From Psychrobacter sp. NG25 (GTDB taxonomy: Bacteria > Pseudomonadota > Gammaproteobacteria > Pseudomonadales > Moraxellaceae), in contig NZ_JADGMV010000001.1 of NCBI RefSeq assembly GCF_015234355.1, positions 434,001 through 498,000 of the forward strand: DNA of 64,000 nucleotides, read 5' to 3'. The notes below the pieces were generated by a model. It worked only from the letters and a program-made list of their open reading frames with translations. It searched no databases and had not been told where the DNA came from. Position numbers and translations under genes: made by a program. Positions 11,019 through 20,965 of this stretch are shown piece by piece. The stretch's first letter is position 1; each line of letters starts with the position of its first letter.

Positions 11019-12242
11019 TTATAGGTCTAGTAGAAGCATGGCTGGATCTTCAACCAATTCTTTGATGGTTACTAAGAACTGTACTGCTTCTTTACCATCA
11101 ATCATACGATGATCATAAGATAGGGCTAGATACATCATTGGTAAGATTTCAACTTTACCATCGACAGCCATTGGGCGGTCGTTGATAGCATGCATACCGA
11201 GGATAGCAGTTTGAGGTGGGTTCAAAATAGGTGTAGACATCAATGAGCCGAATACACCACCGTTTGAGATAGTGAAAGTACCGCCAGTCATGTCATTCAG
11301 ACCAAGTTTACCTTTTTGAGCAAGGCCTCCAAGCTCACGAATACGGCTTTCGACATCAGCCATGCTCATGCGATCTGTATCACGTAATACTGGAACAACC
11401 AAGCCGCGATCTGAAGAGACTGCTACACCAATATCATAATAACCATGATAAACGATATCATCGCCGTCTAGTGATGCGTTGACTGCTGGGAAGCGTTTGA
11501 GTGCTTCTGTTGCTGCTTTTACGAACAATGACATAAAGCCCAAACGTACGCCATGACGTTTCTCGAACTGGTCTTTATACTTAGCACGCATATCCATCAA
11601 CGGCTTCATATTCACTTCGTTGAACGTCGTTAGCATCGCAGTATCTTGTGATGCTGACAATAGACGATTCGCTACTGTTTTACGTAGACGCGTCATTGGA
11701 ACACGTTTTTCAGTACGCTCACCCGTTGATTCAGCAACTGGACGGCCGCTGTCAGACTTGATGCTGCTGTCTGATTTCAATGTTGGATTTGCCATATCAG
11801 TTTTGGTAACACGACCGCCACGACCACTGCCTTCAACTTCTTTAGGATCTACGCCGCTTTCTTTCGCAGCTTTGCGAACCGCTGGGCTTTGATCTTTATG
11901 ATCTGCATCATTGCTGTCGTTTTGAGCCGTTGCTTGTACTGGCTCGCCGCCGTCTGCTGCTTGTGCTGGCGCTGCTGCTTCTGTAGCAGTGTCTGCACTA
12001 GCGCTCGCACCCGCTTCAAATTGAGCGATAAGCTCATCAGACAAAACAGTATCATCAACTTGTTTGACGATTTTGGTCACAACACCGTTGTCAGGCGCCA
12101 CAACTTCTAATACGACTTTATCAGTTTCGATTTCAGCCAATAGGTCATCACGGTTAACTTGCTGACCTTCAGTAACATGCCACTCAACGATTGTACCGTC
12201 GGCAACCGATTCTGGAAAAACGGGGGCTTTGATATCAGCCAT
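11019..12242 (-). CDS. sucB: 2-oxoglutarate dehydrogenase E2, dihydrolipoyllysine succinyltransferase
   Basis: Core subunit that transfers the succinyl group to CoA. The domain order is visible: an N-terminal lipoyl domain with [11 protein letters not shown] carrying the lipoylated lysine near residue 43; an Ala/Gln/Asp-rich linker; a peripheral-subunit-binding domain ([21 protein letters not shown]); a second linker; and a C-terminal catalytic domain with [16 protein letters not shown] and [13 protein letters not shown] (catalytic His and Asp). I chose the ATG at 12242, giving [12 protein letters not shown], because AGGAG lies 8 bases upstream and family members start there. A longer frame up to 12320 is open but unlikely. 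The protein is about 407 residues. Confidence 0.96.
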   Translation of the reverse strand: MADIKAPVFPESVADGTIVEWHVTEGQQVNRDDLLAEIETDKVVLEVVAPDNGVVTKIVKQVDDTVLSDELIAQFEAGASASADTATEAAAPAQAADGGEPVQATAQNDSNDADHKDQSPAVRKAAKESGVDPKEVEGSGRGGRVTKTDMANPTLKSDSSIKSDSGRPVAESTGERTEKRVPMTRLRKTVANRLLSASQDTAMLTTFNEVNMKPLMDMRAKYKDQFEKRHGVRLGFMSLFVKAATEALKRFPAVNASLDGDDIVYHGYYDIGVAVSSDRGLVVPVLRDTDRMSMADVESRIRELGGLAQKGKLGLNDMTGGTFTISNGGVFGSLMSTPILNPPQTAILGMHAINDRPMAVDGKVEILPMMYLALSYDHRMIDGKEAVQFLVTIKELVEDPAMLLLDL

Positions 12243-12293
12243 CGATATACTCCTTAGATTTGGATATTCATATTTGTTATTAAGTCGTGATAA

Positions 12294-12363
12294 ACAGTCA
12301 GTGACATCTTGTATAGCCATCTTAGATAATACTATCTAGATTTTATTACAGCTTACTGACTGT
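12294..12363 (-). other. Inverted repeat in the sucA-sucB gap
   Basis: ACAGTCAGT (12294-12302) is the reverse complement of ACTGACTGT (12355-12363), with a smaller AGATA/TATCT stem inside the 52-base loop. It fills most of the 153-base space between sucA and sucB. There is no T tract, so it is probably an RNA structure rather than a terminator. Confidence 0.45.
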
Positions 12364-12395
12364 TATCGCCTGATTCATTTGCATTCAATAATCTG

Positions 12396-15281
12396 TTACT
12401 TAGACAACTCATCAACACTGATACCAAGACCGCCAGCGATTAACGCTTGCTGTTGTTGAGCGTGTAATTTTGGTGAACCTGTTGCAGGTGCTGCACTAGA
12501 AGGACGTGCCACCGGCTCCATGACTTTCGCCTTGGTTGGGTGCGGTACGACAATACGGTACATATGCGGTGCTAGGTAGTACCAAGCGCCTTGGTTAAGC
12601 GGCTCTTCTTGCGTCCATACGATCTCAGCCAAGTTGCTATATTTTTCAATCTCAGCCATCAAACGCTGCTCTGGCAACGGATAAAGCTGTTCGATACGAA
12701 CGATAACCACATGATCTAGACCTAATGCGCGGCGCTGCTCAAGCAAGTCATAATAAACCTTGCCACCACATAGCACCATACGAGTCACTTTATCTGCGTT
12801 GTGATCGTCCATCTCTGAAATGACGGTTTCAAACTTACCATTGGCAAGCTCTTCCAGATTTGAAGTTGCTAATTTATGACGTAGTAAGCTCTTCGGTGAC
12901 ATAACGATCAACGGCTTACGAATAGGACGTACCGCTTGACGACGTAGTGCGTGATAGATCTGTGCTGGAGTCGTCGGTGTGATGACTTGCATGTTGTCTT
13001 CAGCACATAGCTGTAAGAAACGTTCAAGACGCGCAGATGAATGCTCAGGGCCTTGACCTTCAAAGCCATGCGGCAACAGCATAGTCAGACCACAAACACG
13101 CTGCCACTTGGTTTCGCCACTTGAAATAAATTGGTCGATAACAACCTGTGCACCGTTGACGAAATCACCAAACTGCGCTTCCCAAACAACCAATGCGTTA
13201 GGGACAGTCGTTGCGTAACCATATTCAAAGGCTAGCACTGCTTCCTCTGATAACAATGAGTTATAAGTTGCAAAACGAGCTTGGTCTTCACTCATATGAG
13301 CCAATGGCACATACATGCTACCGTCATTTATATTATAGATTTCACTATGACGATGTGAGAAAGTACCACGGCCTACATCTTCACCAGTAATACGTACCAA
13401 TACTTTATCGTTGTCGACCAATGAAGCATAAGCCAATGTCTCAGCGGCACCCCAGTTCAATGGCTCTTCGCCAGTTTGCATAGCCAAGCGTTGCTCGACT
13501 ACTTTTTGAACTTGGCGTTGTAGCTTGTAACCTTCTGGCATTTCGGCCATACGGCGTCCGTAGCCTTTTAGGACTTCGATATCGACACTGGTATCCCAAT
13601 CATCAACCAAGTCATGACCCAGATAAGGCGTCCAATCTACAAACAGCTCTTCGTTAGGCTCATTAACCAACGAGCTAGCAACATAGTCACCACGATCTAA
13701 AGATTCGCGGTACTCATCTTCATACTGCTTTTCTTGATCGGCATTCAGGATGCCGTCTTTAATAAGCTGCTGTGCATAAAGTGTACGAGTGGTTGGTAAC
13801 TTTTTGATGACAGCATACATAAGTGGCTGTGTAGCCGATGGTTCATCAGCTTCGTTATGACCATTACGACGATAGCAGAATAGGTCAATAATGATGTCTT
13901 TCTCAAACTCACGACGATAATCTAATGCCAATTGAGCTGCGAATACGACTGATTCTGGATCATCACCGTTCACGTGCAAGATAGGCGCATGTACCATTTT
14001 GGCCACGTCAGTACAATATTCAGTTGAACGAACATCTTCTTGACGGCTAGTGGTAAAGCCTACTTGGTTGTTGATAACAATATGTACGGTACCACCAGTG
14101 GTATAAGCACGGGTTTGTGACATCTGAAAGGTTTCTTGAACCACGCCCTGACCAGCAAAAGCAGCATCACCATGGATAACGATTGGTAGTACTGAATTAC
14201 CACCTTTATTGTCTAAAAGAGGTTGGTCATTACGACGCACCTGACGGGCACGTACTGAACCTTGCAATACTGGCGCAACGATTTCAAGATGCGACGGGTT
14301 AAAGGCCAAAGCCAAATGAGCTTCGCCACCTGGTGTCATCACATTAGATGAGAAACCATTGTGGTATTTAACATCGCCTGAGCCTTTTTCTGGCTGTACT
14401 TTACCATCAAACTCGTCAAACAAGTCCGCAGGGTTTTTGCCTAGGATGTTTACTAACAGGTTTAGGCGTCCACGGTGAGCCATACCAATGACCATCTCTT
14501 TGGTACCATAACTGCCAGCACGTTGGATGATTTCATTGATAGCAGGGATAAAGCTTTCACCGCCTTCTAGACCGAAACGCTTCACACCCGTATATTTACG
14601 TGCTAAATACTTTTCTAAGCCTTCGGCTGCTGTGAGACGTTTGAGAATAGAGATACGTTTTTCTGTATCAAATTTGATATGACCTAAATTAGTTTCTAGA
14701 TACTTTTCCATCCAGCGTTTTTCTACACTGGTGGTCACGTGCATGTATTCGACACCAATGTGGCGGCAATAAACACGCTCCATAATCTCAATGATTTCAC
14801 GTAAAGGTGCTGAATCTTTAGCGATACTTAGATCATTAGTAGGGAATACGGTATCAAGGTCAGCTTCTGAAAGGTTGTGGTAAGCGAGGGTTAAATCTTC
14901 TACTTCTGCACGTGATTCTAGATTTAATGGATCGAGACTAGCACGGCGATGACCACGGCGGCGATAGGCTGAAATCAGCTGCTGTACACCCATTTTCTTT
15001 GGGTTACCACCATCTACTAAAGCATTGGAGGCTGAGCTGGTCGCTTGGTCGCTACTCTTGCCTGCAGTCTGATTGCGAGCAAGCAATAAAAACTGGTCTT
15101 TGATAGCGTTATGCGGTGCATCATTTGGCGATTTGTATTGTGCAAAATACGTTTGCCACTCGGTATCGACGCTACTAGGATCATTCAGATATTGCTCATA
15201 AAGAGCTTCTATGTACTGGGCGTTATCAGCGGCCAGTTCTGTATGTCCCGAGCCTTTTGCTTCTTTAGTTATACTATTCAT
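12396..15281 (-). CDS. sucA: 2-oxoglutarate dehydrogenase E1 component
   Basis: Thiamine-diphosphate-dependent decarboxylase of the 2-oxoglutarate dehydrogenase complex, 961 residues (family norm about 930-960). The N-terminus has the typical ELAADNAQYIEALYEQYLNDP segment used for complex assembly. Catalytic landmarks are GMAHRGRLNLLVNILGKNP, GDAAFAGQGVVQETFQMSQ, INNQVGFTTS, the cofactor-binding CYRRNGHNEADEPSATQPLMY, and the late FINGAQ-type segment here read as DFVNGAQVVIDQF. It is the first suc gene, preceded by a 789-base gap from sdhB that must hold its promoter. Its cofactor is supplied by the pathway containing thiC at 41.7 kb. Confidence 0.97.
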   Translation of the reverse strand: MNSITKEAKGSGHTELAADNAQYIEALYEQYLNDPSSVDTEWQTYFAQYKSPNDAPHNAIKDQFLLLARNQTAGKSSDQATSSASNALVDGGNPKKMGVQQLISAYRRRGHRRASLDPLNLESRAEVEDLTLAYHNLSEADLDTVFPTNDLSIAKDSAPLREIIEIMERVYCRHIGVEYMHVTTSVEKRWMEKYLETNLGHIKFDTEKRISILKRLTAAEGLEKYLARKYTGVKRFGLEGGESFIPAINEIIQRAGSYGTKEMVIGMAHRGRLNLLVNILGKNPADLFDEFDGKVQPEKGSGDVKYHNGFSSNVMTPGGEAHLALAFNPSHLEIVAPVLQGSVRARQVRRNDQPLLDNKGGNSVLPIVIHGDAAFAGQGVVQETFQMSQTRAYTTGGTVHIVINNQVGFTTSRQEDVRSTEYCTDVAKMVHAPILHVNGDDPESVVFAAQLALDYRREFEKDIIIDLFCYRRNGHNEADEPSATQPLMYAVIKKLPTTRTLYAQQLIKDGILNADQEKQYEDEYRESLDRGDYVASSLVNEPNEELFVDWTPYLGHDLVDDWDTSVDIEVLKGYGRRMAEMPEGYKLQRQVQKVVEQRLAMQTGEEPLNWGAAETLAYASLVDNDKVLVRITGEDVGRGTFSHRHSEIYNINDGSMYVPLAHMSEDQARFATYNSLLSEEAVLAFEYGYATTVPNALVVWEAQFGDFVNGAQVVIDQFISSGETKWQRVCGLTMLLPHGFEGQGPEHSSARLERFLQLCAEDNMQVITPTTPAQIYHALRRQAVRPIRKPLIVMSPKSLLRHKLATSNLEELANGKFETVISEMDDHNADKVTRMVLCGGKVYYDLLEQRRALGLDHVVIVRIEQLYPLPEQRLMAEIEKYSNLAEIVWTQEEPLNQGAWYYLAPHMYRIVVPHPTKAKVMEPVARPSSAAPATGSPKLHAQQQQALIAGGLGISVDELSK

Positions 15282-16070
15282 AATAATCGTCTATTTGATA
15301 GATAAATGAATGGAATCGTGCTTATTATTGTGTAATCTGTCGTACGTTAAGTGCTGTTGCCTACAATACTCATAGTATAAATACAATTATTTGTGAACGT
15401 CCAGTTTTCTTATCTGGCTCGTTTCACAAAATTAATTTATATATACTACTATTAGCCATAACCAATTTGTTGGTGAAAAACCATCAATAAAACATCAGCA
15501 TTTTGGCTAATAATTCTCACTACAATTTTTTGTTAATTCTGACATATTACAGCTTTTCAGCCAAACATACACTGCTGTATAGAGTAGCACGCCTATATTT
15601 TAGGCCATAGTTTGTTTGTTCAATACTAGGTATTTAGGTAATGAATAACTATTCTCACCTTAGGCACTTCATATTGACCCTATTCTGTCTCAATAGGATA
15701 TCTAGTTGGTATATTACCAGTAACGCAAACTATCAATAACTGATATTTGCTCATCGCAATATCCTAACAATACAACTATGCACTATTCTAGCATTTAACG
15801 TAGCCAATATCTCTCGATGAATGCTTTTTACTACTGCCAATTATATAGATTGCTTGTGCATATATCATGCTTTCTTACATACGGCCAACGTATTGTTAGC
15901 ACAGCCTTACCTTTGATTGTCGGTCGTTTTCCTCATCGCTACAACTTATTTGCATCTTAAGAAAAAGTTAAACTCTCTCTCAGAGTCTAAATCATAAAAA
16001 ACACCACCTAATATATTAGGTGGTGTTTTTCGTACTATAATCTGCAAAAAAACCATGCGATTATAAACGA
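15282..16070. other. 789-base intergenic region between sucA and sdhB
   Basis: No convincing gene, long repeat or RNA gene was found on either strand. It is AT-rich, contains only short dyads, and ends on its right with the sdhB terminator (15996-16030). It presumably carries the sucA promoter and leader, but no -35/-10 pair stands out enough to call. Confidence 0.5.
15996..16030 (-). terminator. Symmetric intrinsic terminator after sdhB
   Basis: A perfect palindrome: A-run, ACACCACCTAATA, its complement TATTAGGTGGTGT, then a T-run. It functions as drawn on both strands. It lies 40 bases past the sdhB stop and separates the sdh and suc transcription units. Confidence 0.88.
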
Positions 16071-16781
16071 TTAACCGGCTTGGTCAATCAACATATTACG
16101 TAAATGACCAATTGCTTTGGTTGGATTCAGGCCTTTTGGACAAACTGATACACAGTTCATGATACCGCGGCAACGGAACAGGCTAAATGGATCGTCCAAA
16201 CGAGCCAAACGTGCTTGAGTATCACCATCACGGCTATCAGCGACAAAGCGATAGGCATGCAACAATGCTGATGGACCTAAGAATTTGTCAGGGTTCCACC
16301 AGAATGATGGGCAGCTGGTTGAACAGCAAGCACATAGGATACATTCGTACAAACCATTCAGTTTTTCACGCTGCTCAGGCGATTGTAGGCGCTCTGTTGG
16401 CGGTGCTGGTTGGTCATTGATTAAGTACGGATGCACTTTTTCATATTGCTCGTAGAATTGGTTCATATCGACGACCAAATCACGAACAACTGGCAGACCA
16501 GGCAACGGACGAACAGTTACTTTTTCTGGCAAAGTGTTCATGTTGATTAGACATGCTAGACCATTTTTGCCATTGATGTTCATGCCATCAGAGCCACAGA
16601 TGCCTTCACGGCAAGAGCGACGGAAGGTCAGTGTTTCATCTTCCTTTTTTAGGCGTAATAACACGTCAAGCAACATACGATCTGAGTCTAACAACTCAAC
16701 CGTATACGTTTGCATGCGTGGCGCTGCGTCCAGATCAGGATCGTAGCGATAGATTTCGATGGTGCGAGTACCTCGGCTCAT
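16071..16781 (-). CDS. sdhB: Succinate dehydrogenase iron-sulfur subunit
   Basis: Electron-transfer subunit of complex II, 236 residues. Three cluster motifs are intact: the 2Fe-2S ligands in CREGICGSDGMNINGKNGLAC, the 4Fe-4S set in CILCACCSTSCPSFWWN, and the 3Fe-4S/4Fe-4S set in CRGIMNCVSVCPKGLNP. I chose the ATG at 16781 (MSRGTRTIEIYRYDPD) because it has a GGAG box and matches family N-termini. The 32-residue upstream extension would be atypical. It lies 212 bases after sdhA on the same strand. It sits on the cytoplasmic face of the membrane with SdhA. Confidence 0.97.
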   Translation of the reverse strand: MSRGTRTIEIYRYDPDLDAAPRMQTYTVELLDSDRMLLDVLLRLKKEDETLTFRRSCREGICGSDGMNINGKNGLACLINMNTLPEKVTVRPLPGLPVVRDLVVDMNQFYEQYEKVHPYLINDQPAPPTERLQSPEQREKLNGLYECILCACCSTSCPSFWWNPDKFLGPSALLHAYRFVADSRDGDTQARLARLDDPFSLFRCRGIMNCVSVCPKGLNPTKAIGHLRNMLIDQAG

Positions 16782-16993
16782 AATGCTAAACTCCACACGT
16801 AGGTGATGGCGGGCATACAAAGATTGCAGCAGGATAACGCTAACTATTAATCGATACTGATAAAAAATATCAAACACTAATTAATAGTGTGCTAGCGCTG
16901 TCAGGTGCATGTAGCTGGCGGTCACCTTTTTAATAAATTAATAAAGGATAAAACATTAACTCTGCTGCTGTATATCAGGTGCAACATCTAAGA

Positions 16994-18844
16994 TTAATAG
17001 ACGCGAACTTTTGGCTCGATATAATCAACCGTCAATGGGACTTTGCGAACTGGCTTATAAATAATGCGGTTGCCTTCAGAATACCATAAGGTATGCTTCA
17101 TCCAATCGTGGTCATTACGGCCGTTTGGTGCATAGTCATCATCTTCTGGACGATCGTAGTCAGAGACACTGTGGGCGCCGCGACTTTCATGACGCATCGC
17201 TGCTGAGATCATCGTCGCTTTGGCCACTTCATACAAGTTGGCAACTTCGAAAGCTTCGATACGCGCAGTGTTGAAGACTTGTGATTTATCAGCCAAATGA
17301 ATCTGGTCGATTTTGTCGCCTAGCGCTAGAATTTTCTCAACGCCTTCGTCCATCATTGCTTGGGTACGGAATACGCTAGCATGCATCTGCATAGCTGCAC
17401 GGATCTCATCAGCTACGTCTTGAGCATTGTAACCTTCAGTAGACTGTTGCAACTTGTCCAAACGACGCATAGTGTAATCAAGCACACGAGGATCAAGTGG
17501 CTTGTAGTTATGGTCAGCATGATGGAATTCGTCAACGATATGCTTACCAGCAGCACGACCAAATACCAATAGATCAAGTAGTGAATTCGTACCTAGACGG
17601 TTGGCACCATGGACACTTACACAAGCACATTCGCCGATAGCGTAAAGACCTTTAACGACATTGCCCTTCGTGTATAGACCTTCTTCATCCGTACCCGCTT
17701 CTAGATCAGGCGTGATTACTTGACCATGAATCGTTGTCGGAATACCGCCCATCATATAATGAATGGTTGGGATAACTGGAATAGGCTCTTTAGTAATATC
17801 TACGTTGGCAAAGTTTTTGCCAATCTCGAATACTGATGGCAGACGCTTCATGATAGTTTCAACACCCAAATGCGTCATATCCATAACGATATGGTCAGCA
17901 TTAGGACCACAACCACGGCCTTCTTTGATTTCTTGGTCCATAGAGCGTGATACGAGATCACGTGGTGCCAAGTCTTTTACGGTTGGCGCGTAACGCTCCA
18001 TGAATGCTTCGCCATCTTTATTACGTAAGATAGCACCTTCTCCACGGCAACCCTCGGTCAATAGTACGCCTGCACCATGAACGCCCGTTGGGTGGAACTG
18101 CCAGAATTCCATGTCTTGTAATGGAATACCTGCACGTACCGCCATACCAATACCGTCACCAGTATTGATATAAGCATTGGTGGAAGCCGCAAAGATACGG
18201 CCTGCACCACCTGTCGCTAGGACAGTAATCGGTGACTGGAATACAGCAATAGTACCGGTTTCTTGCTCAAGTGCGATGACGCCGTTGATGTTACCAGCTT
18301 CATCTTTAATCAAGTCAAGTGCAATCCACTCGATGAAGAACTCAGTACCTTGCTCTAAGTTTTTCTGATATAGCGTATGTAGCAATGCATGACCTGTACG
18401 GTCAGCAGCTGCACAAGCACGTTGAACGGCCTTTTCGCCATAGTTAGAGGTATGACCACCAAACGGACGCTGATAAATCGTGCCATCTTCGTTACGGTCA
18501 AAAGGCATGCCCATGTGCTCAAGCTCATAAACGACTTTTGGCGCTTCACGGCACATATATTCGATAGCGTCTTGGTCACCTAACCAATCTGACCCTTTAA
18601 CGGTGTCATAAAAGTGAAAGTGCCAGTTATCGTTACTCATGTTACCCAAGCTTGCACCGATACCGCCCTGAGCCGCAACCGTGTGCGAACGCGTTGGGAA
18701 TACTTTGGTAAGGACTGCAACCTTCATACCTGCTTCAGCCAAATGTAGTGAAGCACGCATACCTGAGCCGCCACCACCGACGATGACTGCATCGTAGTTT
18801 AGGGTCTTAATATTACTAATGGTATTGTCTTGTCTAGTTGCCAT
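16994..18844 (-). CDS. sdhA: Succinate dehydrogenase flavoprotein subunit
   Basis: Catalytic subunit that oxidises succinate to fumarate, 616 residues. It has the FAD-binding AVIVGGGGSGMRASLHLAEAG, the covalent flavin attachment histidine in PTRSHTVAAQGGIGASLGN, the substrate-site HPTGVHGAGVLLTEGCRGEG segment, the catalytic-loop RGCGPNADH region, and ECACVSVHGANRLGTNSLLD. The C-terminus EPKVRVY is typical. The 352-base gap from sdhD is unusually long for an sdh operon and contains several inverted repeats. Otherwise order and strand fit sdhCDAB. Confidence 0.98.
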   Translation of the reverse strand: MATRQDNTISNIKTLNYDAVIVGGGGSGMRASLHLAEAGMKVAVLTKVFPTRSHTVAAQGGIGASLGNMSNDNWHFHFYDTVKGSDWLGDQDAIEYMCREAPKVVYELEHMGMPFDRNEDGTIYQRPFGGHTSNYGEKAVQRACAAADRTGHALLHTLYQKNLEQGTEFFIEWIALDLIKDEAGNINGVIALEQETGTIAVFQSPITVLATGGAGRIFAASTNAYINTGDGIGMAVRAGIPLQDMEFWQFHPTGVHGAGVLLTEGCRGEGAILRNKDGEAFMERYAPTVKDLAPRDLVSRSMDQEIKEGRGCGPNADHIVMDMTHLGVETIMKRLPSVFEIGKNFANVDITKEPIPVIPTIHYMMGGIPTTIHGQVITPDLEAGTDEEGLYTKGNVVKGLYAIGECACVSVHGANRLGTNSLLDLLVFGRAAGKHIVDEFHHADHNYKPLDPRVLDYTMRRLDKLQQSTEGYNAQDVADEIRAAMQMHASVFRTQAMMDEGVEKILALGDKIDQIHLADKSQVFNTARIEAFEVANLYEVAKATMISAAMRHESRGAHSVSDYDRPEDDDYAPNGRNDHDWMKHTLWYSEGNRIIYKPVRKVPLTVDYIEPKVRVY

Positions 18845-19196
18845 TACGGTTTTCCTAATGCCTGTTAATGCTTAGAATTAAATAAAAAAGCTGTATCAAG
18901 CGTCACCTCATTGCAGGGCCAAATGTCATATTTATTCGGTCATTAAACGCAATTATTTAAGACGGTGACGCAAACAACCTTTAACCACTTAATTTGCATA
19001 TCTATCGTTATATTGGGCTAATTTCATTCACTTTCAATTTGACTCAGCTGTCTTTAAATGACTGCTCAAGTCAGAAATTGCCCAATGCTATGACTATTAT
19101 CGGCTATAACGGACGGCTTTGGAGTCATTCAGCAGCCAATAATGCTGCTGAGTGCATCCGTTATTATTTATAGATAGTAAAGGTATAAATTATTGG
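18845..19196 (-). other. Structured 352-base gap between sdhD and sdhA
   Basis: No open frame of interest was found. Three dyads are visible: GCGTCACC (18900-18907) with GGTGACGC (18964-18971); ATTGGGC plus AATTT (19012-19024) with AAATT plus GCCCAAT (19075-19086); and a nested hairpin at 19106-19164. No T-rich terminator follows any of them. This looks like an intercistronic RNA region that could set SdhCD to SdhAB stoichiometry. Confidence 0.5.
19106..19164 (-). other. Nested hairpin after sdhD
   Basis: Inner stem TCAGCAGC (19129-19136) with GCTGCTGA (19144-19151). Outer stem ATAACGGA (19106-19113) with TCCGTTAT (19157-19164). It begins 33 bases past the sdhD stop on the minus strand. Confidence 0.5.
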
Positions 19197-19604
19197 TTAA
19201 ACGGCAACAACACTGAAGCCACTACCCCAAAAAATCATGATACCCCAAAATAGAAATACTAAAATAGCGATAATCATCAATGACTGTAGGACTAAACGTA
19301 AACCTGCTGCGCTTGAGCCTAGTTTGCCAGTAGTAATGTAATCAGTAAATACTGTCCACATTCCAACCCAAGCATGACCTGCTAGCGCAAGTACTGCTAC
19401 TAAGCTAAACAAACGCATAGGCAGGCTAGTCATAAATGATGACCACTCAAGATAAGTGACGTCGCCATGGGTCAAAAAGAAACCCAGCAACACCACACTA
19501 TAAACGGCTAAAACAACAGCGCTGATACGCTGGATAATCCAATCACGTGAGCCTGAGCCGGTCAGACCAGTAGCACTTTTTATTCCTGAATCGTTTTTAA
19601 TCAT
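19197..19604 (-). CDS. sdhD: Succinate dehydrogenase membrane anchor subunit
   Basis: Small integral membrane subunit of complex II, about 135 residues, with three predicted transmembrane helices (around residues 26-48, 55-78 and 100-122 of the frame). A LALAGHAWVGMWTVFTDYI segment holds the histidine expected to ligate haem b, followed by the Asp-Tyr of the quinone site. I chose the ATG at 19604, which overlaps the sdhC stop as TAATG, giving coupled translation (MIKNDSGIKSATGL). A longer start at 19619 lacks a ribosome binding site. It works with SdhC to bind haem and ubiquinone. Confidence 0.93.
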   Translation of the reverse strand: MIKNDSGIKSATGLTGSGSRDWIIQRISAVVLAVYSVVLLGFFLTHGDVTYLEWSSFMTSLPMRLFSLVAVLALAGHAWVGMWTVFTDYITTGKLGSSAAGLRLVLQSLMIIAILVFLFWGIMIFWGSGFSVVAV

Positions 19605-19981
19605 TAGAACATCACCCATACAAATGACGCGACAATTAGAATCGCTGCGATCACAAAACTGACCTTAGAAGCGGCACGTCCAGATTGTAGCTCTTCGTTC
19701 ATGCCCATATCAGCAAATAAGTGCTTGATGCCCATCACAAAGTGATAAGCGATCGCGGCAACAAATATCCATGCCAAAAAGCGCACGAGTACGTTGTCAA
19801 ATACGGTTGCAAAACTCTCAGGCGATGCCAAAGAGTTCTGTAACAACCACAACATGACAGGAATAAGTAAGAATAAAATAATGCCAGATATACGATGCAA
19901 AATTGAGGCAATTGCAATCGGTGAGCGATTAACGCTAATCACTTGGCTTAAAGGCAGATCAATAGGTCGGTTGCTTTTCAC
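19604..19981 (-). CDS. sdhC: Succinate dehydrogenase cytochrome b556 subunit
   Basis: Membrane anchor and haem-binding subunit of complex II. It contains RPIDLPLSQVISVNRSPIA, the SILHRISG motif with Ser and Arg for quinone binding, and AYHFVMGIKHLFADMG with the haem-ligand histidine region. Three transmembrane helices are predicted. The start is uncertain: a GTG at 19981 has AAGGA at 8 bases, which I prefer (125 residues). ATGs at 19990 and 20026 are alternatives with poorer ribosome sites. It is the first gene of sdhCDAB and ends in a one-base stop/start overlap with sdhD. Confidence 0.93.
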   Translation of the reverse strand: MKSNRPIDLPLSQVISVNRSPIAIASILHRISGIILFLLIPVMLWLLQNSLASPESFATVFDNVLVRFLAWIFVAAIAYHFVMGIKHLFADMGMNEELQSGRAASKVSFVIAAILIVASFVWVMF

Positions 19982-20029
19982 AGCGGGCATCCTTTTTGCG
20001 GTTATACTCCTGTATCTGCTATCCACGCT

Positions 20030-20048
20030 TTGTATAAATGCTATACAA
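20030..20048. promoter_or_regulatory. Palindrome overlapping the probable sdhC promoter
   Basis: TTGTATA-N5-TATACAA is a perfect 19-bp dyad. On the minus strand a TTGCTC ... 17 bases ... TTTATA promoter-like pair places its -10 inside the dyad. The half-sites resemble those bound by GntR-type regulators, but no specific regulator can be named. Confidence 0.35.
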
Positions 20049-20743
20049 CAGCGACGAGCAACACATGAGACGAATAAAGTAAGGAAGGGCTAGCTGACGT
20101 AGTTTAATTTGCGCTAAAGTTAAAAGGCGAATATGTCTTATACGATCATTATAGACGGTCGAACCTGACTCGTTGAACTGATACACCCTTTTATTAACGA
20201 GCCTTCTACTTACGTTATGACAATAAGTACGAAGCATGGGATCAATCGATTAACTATTCTATTTTTACTGATTCCCATTAACAAAAAAAGATAACGCCAT
20301 TGTGTCATCTCTATACGATCAATTTATTAAGGTAAACTTCACTGTTGGCTATCTAAAAATAGAACAGTTAACAAGAATATTCAAACGATAAGCTAGGTTT
20401 TGGTCTATAAACTGGTCGTCCAATCGTAACAAAATATGAGCAAAGCAAAGCTTCACTGATTATTCCATTAAGATGATCGCTCAATATGCGCAAAGCTAGT
20501 GCCAGTTAAATCCCTCTAATTATAAAATGACTGGGCGCTAATTACAAATTTATCCCCTAAATATTGGTTATTAGAGATTAATTAACAAAAAGCTGGCTAT
20601 TTGCAATATTAATTCATTAGTATGACCCACCCCTAACGAACCATAAATCTAAACCAAATGGTCGTTTGTTCATACTCTGTCTGTTTTATAGTTAATATGA
20701 CTAAACCGTTAAACTTATAATATTGCTAAAAACACTTTAATAT

Positions 20744-20768
20744 TATAATGTTAATGATAATCATTACT
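20744..20768 (+). promoter_or_regulatory. Consensus -10 with adjacent Fur-box-like operator
   Basis: A perfect TATAAT (20744-20749) is followed directly by a 19-bp site (20750-20768) whose core TAATGATAATCATTA matches the inner 15 bases of the classical Fur box; 16 of 19 positions agree by hand count. An operator at the transcription start is a typical repressed arrangement. It points toward gltA, about 290 bases downstream. Because ATTATAAT is itself symmetric, it could also serve the sdh direction. Confidence 0.6.
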
Positions 20769-20965
20769 TTCTATAAAGAAGCGGTTTAAAAGACAAATAG
20801 CTTACCAGACATATTTTGATACAAAAATTACAGTGAATAAACACGTCAAAACCATACTAATTGGCAGTGTTGACAGTAAAAGTCTTTTCAAATCATAGGG
20901 AATTGCTGCTAATATACTCTGCGTATTAAACGAGTTAGATGTATTTTGAGCATTTGACTGATGAT

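Noticed and set aside
16782..16877. 32-residue N-terminal extension of SdhB
   Set aside because: The internal ATG at 16781 has a GGAG box and matches the normal family start.
20019..20237. 72-codon minus-strand frame upstream of sdhC
   Set aside because: No protein-like composition and it overlaps the sdhC promoter palindrome.
20757..20960. RyhB-like iron-regulated small RNA
   Set aside because: A Fur-like promoter is present, but I found no intrinsic terminator before gltA, so a discrete RNA gene is not supported; kept only as a possibility in the Fur finding.
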